Shown: positions 8,543 to 11,865 of the stretch, one piece after another
Position numbering within the stretch: the first letter of the stretch is position 1
Layout: every line of letters starts with the position of its first letter
Assembly: GCA_949127695.1 (NCBI GenBank)
Contig: CASBQH010000308.1
Location: 1 to 11,865 of the forward strand
Length of the DNA: 11,865 bases
Source: Synechococcales cyanobacterium PMM_0073
Lineage (GTDB): Bacteria; Cyanobacteriota; Cyanobacteriia; Elainellales; Elainellaceae
Direction of reading: 5' to 3'
Program-made: the position numbers and the translations under genes
The notes under the pieces: model-generated
Seen by the model: only the letters and a program-made list of their open reading frames with translations
Told to the model about the DNA's origin: nothing
Databases searched by the model: none

Positions 8543-8719
8543 TCTACCGACCTAGAAACCCTGGTGGATCTACTCGCCGCCGCCCTCCAGATCCCGATTG
8601 ATCCAGAGCATCGTCCCGGCGTGATTGCCAACTTTCAACGCAGCACCGAAATTGCCCAACAGTTGATGGAGTTTCCGCTGCCCGAAGCGATTGAAGCAGC
8701 GCCAGTATTTGAGCCATGA
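8534..8719 (+). CDS. atzG: AtzG-like small amidase partner (DUF4089)
   Basis: The 61-residue protein matches the DUF4089/AtzG pattern: an N-terminal helix, IPIDPEHRPGVIANFQR (20-36), a second helix, and a C-terminal EFPLPEAIEAAPVFEP (46-61). AtzG is the GatC-like accessory subunit that AtzE needs for stability; in Pseudomonas sp. ADP the pair forms the 1-carboxybiuret hydrolase of the cyanuric acid pathway. The stop overlaps the atzE start by 4 nt (ATGA), typical of translationally coupled subunits. The start codon is the last unit of a 13-bp tandem repeat and no conventional Shine-Dalgarno is visible. Family assignment is strong; the substrate in this organism is unknown. Confidence 0.85.
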   Translation: MSQSTDLETLVDLLAAALQIPIDPEHRPGVIANFQRSTEIAQQLMEFPLPEAIEAAPVFEP

Positions 8720-8724
8720 GCCAT
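8711..8724 (+). repeat. 7-bp tandem duplication at the atzG-atzE overlap
   Basis: GAGCCAT occurs twice in a row (8711-8717, 8718-8724), covering the overlapping stop and start codons. The GAGCCA core is the same word found in the repeats before atzG. Confidence 0.7.
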
Positions 8725-10110
8725 GACTTTGCCGATGCCACCGCGATTGCCGCCGCCGTCCGGTCGCAAACCATCCGCGCTGAAGCCGTGACGCAGGCCG
8801 CACTGGCGCGAATTGCCGCGCAAGATCCCCTGCTCAACAGCTTCACGGCAGTTTTGGCCGAGCAGGCGCTAGATCAAGCCAGGGTGATAGATCAGCAAAT
8901 CACACGGGGCGAAGATCCGGGGGCGCTGGCGGGCGTGCCGTTTGCCGTCAAAAACCTGTTTGATATTGCCGGTCTAACCACGTTGGCAGGCTCCAAAATT
9001 AATCAGGAAAATCCACCCGCCGCCCAAGATGCGACAGCGGTGGCCAAACTGCGTCAGGCCGGAGCGGTGCTGGTGGGGGCGCTGAACATGGACGAATATG
9101 CCTATGGCTTTGTCACCGAAAACAGCCACTACGGAGCCTGCCACAACCCGCATGACTTGGGCTGCGTCACGGGCGGCTCGTCGGGTGGCTCGGCGGCAGC
9201 AGTGGCGGCAGGACTGCTGCCCCTGACCCTAGGTTCCGATACCAACGGCTCAATTCGCGTCCCCGCCGCCTTTTGCGGGATTTTTGGCCTCAAGCCCACC
9301 TATGGCCGTCTGTCGCGTGCCGGAGCCTATTTGTTTTCTGGCAGCCTCGATCACGTTGGCCCTTTCGCCCGCTCAGTGCGCGATCTGGCGCTCAGCTTTG
9401 ACCTGATGCAGGGCGCAGATCCGCGTGATCCAATCTGCACAGCCCGTCCAGCAGAGGCTTGCTTGCCGCAGCTTGCCCAGGGGCTAGAGGGGCTGCGAAT
9501 TGCTGTGGCGGACGGCTATTTTGCTCAGCGCGGCCAGCCAGCAGTCTTTGCAGCAGTGGAGCAGGCGGCAGCGGCATTGGGAGCCAGTCGGCGCGTGACG
9601 CTGCCTGCGGCTGGACTGGCGCGGGCAGCGGCCTACATTATCACCGCCAGCGAGGGCAGCAACCTGCACCTAGCGCGGGTTAAAACCAGACCCCAAGATT
9701 TTGACCCGGCGACTCGCGATAGGTTTATTGCCGGAGCGCTAATTCCTGCCGCCTGGTATTTGCAGGCGCAGCGCTTTCGCCGCTGGTATCGCGATCAAAT
9801 CCGCGAGGTTTTTCAACAGGTGGACTTGATCTTAGCGCCCACGACCCCCTGCGTCGCGCCGCTAATTGGGCAGCAGACCATGCAGCTAGACGGGATCGAG
9901 ATGCTGGTGCGACCTAATCTGGGGCTTTACACACAGCCGCTGTCGTTCATTGGCCTACCTGTCGTTTCAGTGCCCATTCAGCAGCCGGGCAGCCTGCCGC
10001 TTGGGGTGCAGATCATCGCGGCTCCCTATCAAGAAGCGCTGGTCTTACGGGCAGCAGCCTATCTGGAGCAGGCAGGTATTGTGGCGGCTCCGGTGGCTAG
10101 ACCAGCCTGA
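8716..10110 (+). CDS. atzE: AtzE family amidohydrolase (amidase signature)
   Basis: The 464-residue enzyme is an amidase-signature hydrolase. The Ser-cisSer-Lys triad is visible: K79 in FAVKN, S155 in GGSSGGS, and S179 in SDTNGSIRVPA, with the correct 24-residue spacing between the serines. SDTNGS rather than the general SDTGGS, together with GLKPTYGRLS and SLDHVGPFARS, points to the AtzE subgroup rather than GatA. Characterised AtzE removes ammonia from 1-carboxybiuret to give 1,3-dicarboxyurea. It overlaps atzG by 4 nt. No atzD, atzF or atzH is in the window, so a different ureide or amide substrate is plausible. It ends 1 nt from the convergent gene on the other strand. Confidence 0.9.
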   Translation: MSHDFADATAIAAAVRSQTIRAEAVTQAALARIAAQDPLLNSFTAVLAEQALDQARVIDQQITRGEDPGALAGVPFAVKNLFDIAGLTTLAGSKINQENPPAAQDATAVAKLRQAGAVLVGALNMDEYAYGFVTENSHYGACHNPHDLGCVTGGSSGGSAAAVAAGLLPLTLGSDTNGSIRVPAAFCGIFGLKPTYGRLSRAGAYLFSGSLDHVGPFARSVRDLALSFDLMQGADPRDPICTARPAEACLPQLAQGLEGLRIAVADGYFAQRGQPAVFAAVEQAAAALGASRRVTLPAAGLARAAAYIITASEGSNLHLARVKTRPQDFDPATRDRFIAGALIPAAWYLQAQRFRRWYRDQIREVFQQVDLILAPTTPCVAPLIGQQTMQLDGIEMLVRPNLGLYTQPLSFIGLPVVSVPIQQPGSLPLGVQIIAAPYQEALVLRAAAYLEQAGIVAAPVARPA

Positions 10111-10111
10111 A

Positions 10112-10387
10112 CTATGGGCTGGTTTTCATCCGCCAGGTGGCTGCAACAGCCGCTCCGGCTCCGGCAAACAAGCCCATGCTCATGCCCTCAATCCGTTTGG
10201 TCGTCGGGTTCTGCGTCAGGCACTGGCTCGACGGCTGGGCGTCATTCAGGCACTGGTTCATTTCGGCTTGGCTGGAAGTTGCGCCAACTAGCAAACCCGC
10301 CACACTGCAAAGGCCAATCAAAAGCGGAGCGCGATTCGTTTTTTTCACTATCTTCTTACCAGAGGGGGATGTAGAGGAGCCGTTCAT
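10112..10387 (-). CDS. Small exported or membrane hypothetical protein
   Basis: From ATG at 10387 the product has 91 residues. It has a signal-peptide-like start: basic KKIVKKTNR (11-19), hydrophobic APLLIGLCSVAGLLVG (20-35) and a cleavage-like SSQA before EM (about 38-41). Two Cys (C46, C56) could form a disulfide in the exported part, and a Gly/Ala-rich hydrophobic segment (about 68-85) ends the protein, followed by a basic tail. The same frame stays open to an ATG at 10534 (140 residues), but the extra 49 residues are polar and low in complexity and would bury the signal sequence. Its stop lies 1 nt from the atzE stop. I do not recognise a named family; two-helix membrane protein is the alternative. 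Confidence 0.6.
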   Translation of the reverse strand: MNGSSTSPSGKKIVKKTNRAPLLIGLCSVAGLLVGATSSQAEMNQCLNDAQPSSQCLTQNPTTKRIEGMSMGLFAGAGAAVAATWRMKTSP

Positions 10388-10613
10388 AGCTTCTGAATAC
10401 TTTTGCCGATCTGGTGTAATTTGGCTAGGGGTATTTCTACGGATTTTAGAAAGATTTGGTGTAGATTGTGCGGCGTTGCTGAGCTGAGCTTGCCCCACAG
10501 CACTCATCCCGCTATTGGGTCGCGTCTCTAGCATTTTGCGAATACTGCGCTAAATCCCAAGTACAATCTGGCTGAACCGATAAGCTCGCTAAACCAGCGC
10601 AACCGGAGCCAGC

Positions 10614-10976
10614 ATGACCCGCAAACGATTTGTAATTGAGATGGCGATGGGCATTGACCAGCATGGCCAAGATCCGACTGTAGCCGCCACCAGAGCCGTC
10701 CGGAATGCCATCGCCCACAATGCGCTCCCGGGCATTTGGGAAGTGGCCGGACTGGATGACCCCAACGAGATGATTGTTGAGGTGCAGGTGGCTGTGCCCT
10801 ATCCAGAGCAAGTGCGAGCAGCAGAAGTTTTGGCCGTCTTACCCTTTGGTCAAAAAACGCTAGCCCTTGAGCAAGGCGGCATGGTGGTGCAGGGTCGAGC
10901 GATTCCGGAGCTAAACGACAAAAACGACGAGATGCTGATTGCAGTTGCAGCCGTGACGGTGTTTGTTGATATCTAG
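10614..10976 (+). CDS. Lin0512 family protein
   Basis: The 120-residue cytoplasmic protein matches the Lin0512 family throughout: RFVIEMAMGIDQHGQD (5-20), AVRNAIAHNALPGI (28-41), VEVQVAVPYPEQV (55-67), VLPFGQKTL (74-82), EQGGMVVQGRAIPEL (84-98) and NDEMLIA (102-108). The family is widespread but of unknown function; I recall its motif described as GxGxDxHG, and here the first Gly is Ala (A11). The ribosome binding site GGAG at 10605-10608 sits 5 nt before the ATG, one of the better ones in this window. A possible -10 TACAAT lies at 10562-10567. It is divergent from the small exported protein gene and convergent with the next gene. Confidence 0.88.
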   Translation: MTRKRFVIEMAMGIDQHGQDPTVAATRAVRNAIAHNALPGIWEVAGLDDPNEMIVEVQVAVPYPEQVRAAEVLAVLPFGQKTLALEQGGMVVQGRAIPELNDKNDEMLIAVAAVTVFVDI

Positions 10977-11000
10977 TTGATGTCTAAGCGCTCGCTATTC

Positions 11001-11444
11001 TTACCATTTGCAGTGCAAAATCTCAGTTTGGGTGCAGATATTGGGAGGCGGAGATTCTGGTGACTCAGCTGGACTCTGGCTAGGCGGATACTGCGGATTT
11101 GACGGATAGTAATCAGGCAGTTTTGGCGCAGGCTCTCCAGGCTGAGGCGGATGAGTTGGAGGCTGTGGATCGGTGCATGGGGGATAAATCTCAATCGTGC
11201 AATTGCTATCTGACTCTGGTCGGATACGCACTTTAATCTCAAGATACGTTTTGATTGTTAGCGCAACGACAACACTAATCGTAATTGCAGCCCAAGGCAG
11301 CGGCGGCGGACATTTCGGTGGCGACGGCGGAATATTTTCGCGCTTTACAATGGTGACAATTTGTTCACCATTGGTCAGGTTATTAACGCTAATATTTGGC
11401 CCAGTATTACAGTTAGATGAATGGCAGTCGGAACATTCGCTCAT
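11001..11444 (-). CDS. Single-pass membrane protein with proline-rich tail, unknown
   Basis: The preferred start is ATG at 11444, giving 147 residues; a TTG at 11504 would add 20 residues and is less likely. The N-terminus is Cys-rich (C4, C7, C12) and polar with several Asn, then PPSPPKCPPPLP (39-50), one membrane segment WAAITISVVVALTIKTYLEI (51-70), and a tail dominated by Pro, Ser and Gln (about 84-136) with Cys at 82, 90, 137 and 145. No signal peptide is apparent, so a type II or tail-out orientation is possible. The Pro-rich tail could act as a periplasmic spacer. The protein family is not recognised, and nothing nearby explains its role. Confidence 0.65.
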   Translation of the reverse strand: MSECSDCHSSNCNTGPNISVNNLTNGEQIVTIVKRENIPPSPPKCPPPLPWAAITISVVVALTIKTYLEIKVRIRPESDSNCTIEIYPPCTDPQPPTHPPQPGEPAPKLPDYYPSNPQYPPSQSPAESPESPPPNICTQTEILHCKW

Positions 11445-11573
11445 AGCTAAAAGGTAGATAAATTTTACACGAACAGTGAGATGAACCCGCTGCTTGACTG
11501 ACAAAACTGCCAGGTGTTAAAAAAGGCAGGCTAGGCAGGAAATAGAGCTTGATTTAAGCTGGAAAGCTGCCAC

Positions 11574-11597
11574 AGCTTACAGTAGAAAACTGTAGCT
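11574..11597. other. Small stem-loop
   Basis: AGCT-T-ACAGT, loop AGAAA, ACTGT-AGCT forms a 9-bp stem with one bulged T. No T-run follows on the plus strand, so it is not a clear terminator. Confidence 0.55.
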
Positions 11598-11650
11598 CCC
11601 ACTTCCCGACTCTATGATGCGCTGAATGATTTTCTGCATCAATGTGATAT

Positions 11651-11760
11651 TAGACTTAATCGGAAATAGAGATACTCCACTACCCGTAGCGTAATGATAT
11701 CAAGTTTCTGATCAATTGAACGCTAACAGAAGTGTTCTATTTTATTTCCGATTAAGTCTA
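11651..11760. mobile_element. 110-bp MITE-like element with 18-bp inverted termini
   Basis: The ends TAGACTTAATCGGAAATA (11651-11668) and its perfect inverse complement (11743-11760) enclose a short AT-rich core with a further inverted pair TAGCGT (11687-11692) and ACGCTA (11720-11725). If the outer TA is a duplicated target, the element has 16-bp termini and TA flanks, as expected for a non-autonomous element mobilised by an IS630/Tc1-mariner transposase. There is no transposase gene in it. A regulatory hairpin is the alternative. Confidence 0.55.
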
Positions 11761-11865
11761 TTCGTCCTACAGCCGCAGCAATCATAAAACCCAGATCCAT
11801 CGACATAGATACGGCATCGCCACCTGTCTCTTTCAATTTAATTGCGAGTGTTTTGATAATTTAGA

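Larger units (their letters stand above)
11505..11865. other. AT-rich region without a convincing gene
   Basis: No frame exceeds 60 codons. One minus-strand frame is open from 11860 to the stop at 11723-11725, with a TTG giving about 37 residues (ending GRIDLIGNKIEHFC); an in-frame stop at 11861-11863 separates it from anything beyond the window, so it is either a tiny protein, a gene remnant or chance. The stretch otherwise holds a small hairpin and the MITE-like element listed separately. Confidence 0.55.

Noticed and set aside
10388..10534. N-terminal extension of the small exported protein to ATG 10534
   Set aside because: The extra residues are polar and low in complexity and would place the signal-like segment internally; kept only as an alternative start.
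11723..11860. Minus-strand open frame ending IDLIGNKIEHFC as a transposase or toxin fragment
   Set aside because: It is short, bounded by a stop just upstream, ends inside the inverted-repeat element and has no motif I can name; removing the element with one TA left also gives an early stop.

Overview
The window looks like chromosomal DNA from a cyanobacterium, probably a filamentous or Leptolyngbya-like form. This rests on gene content recognised by eye: a gamma-tocopherol methyltransferase-type protein, a KtrB/KtrA pair of the cyanobacterial type, a cyanobacterial-style Lin0512 protein, several small proteins of cyanobacterial character, and a dispersed-repeat-like element containing CTTCCCGCAGGGTAG. 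Coding DNA is moderately GC-rich and the intergenic DNA is AT-richer. I saw no rRNA, tRNA, CRISPR array or complete insertion sequence, and by eye no HIP1 octamer (GCGATCGC).

Layout. Positions 1-470 are non-coding, with a perfect CRP-type palindrome (251-266), a consensus -10 hexamer (364-369) and a 12-bp tandem repeat, leading into a small coiled-coil protein gene (471-695). A 136-bp inverted-repeat element (751-886) follows. Positions 979-4285 hold a compact three-gene minus-strand operon, transcribed desaturase, then cyclopropane-fatty-acid-synthase-like enzyme, then tocopherol-type methyltransferase; together they suggest membrane-lipid modification and protection. Its upstream region, shared with the divergent ktrB, carries a 24-bp-arm hairpin whose loop contains three 11-bp tandem repeats.

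Positions 4558-10110 form a plus-strand run: ktrB and ktrA (potassium uptake channel and its regulatory ring), anmK (anhydro-MurNAc kinase, cell-wall recycling), a conserved hypothetical gene, then atzG-atzE (an amidase and its small partner, overlapping by 4 nt). The atzG start codon lies in the last, partial copy of a 13-bp tandem repeat. The run ends tail-to-tail, with a 1-nt gap, against a small exported or membrane protein gene on the minus strand. A Lin0512-family gene (10614-10976) and a convergent proline-rich single-pass membrane protein gene (11001-11444, minus) follow. The last 360 bp lack a convincing gene and hold a small hairpin and a 110-bp MITE-like element with 18-bp inverted termini starting in TA.

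The strongest candidates for undescribed biology are the desaturase/CFA/tocopherol-methyltransferase operon with its leader hairpin, the repeat-embedded start of atzG-atzE in a genome with no visible triazine or biuret genes nearby, and the two short inverted-repeat elements. None of these is proven by sequence reading alone.
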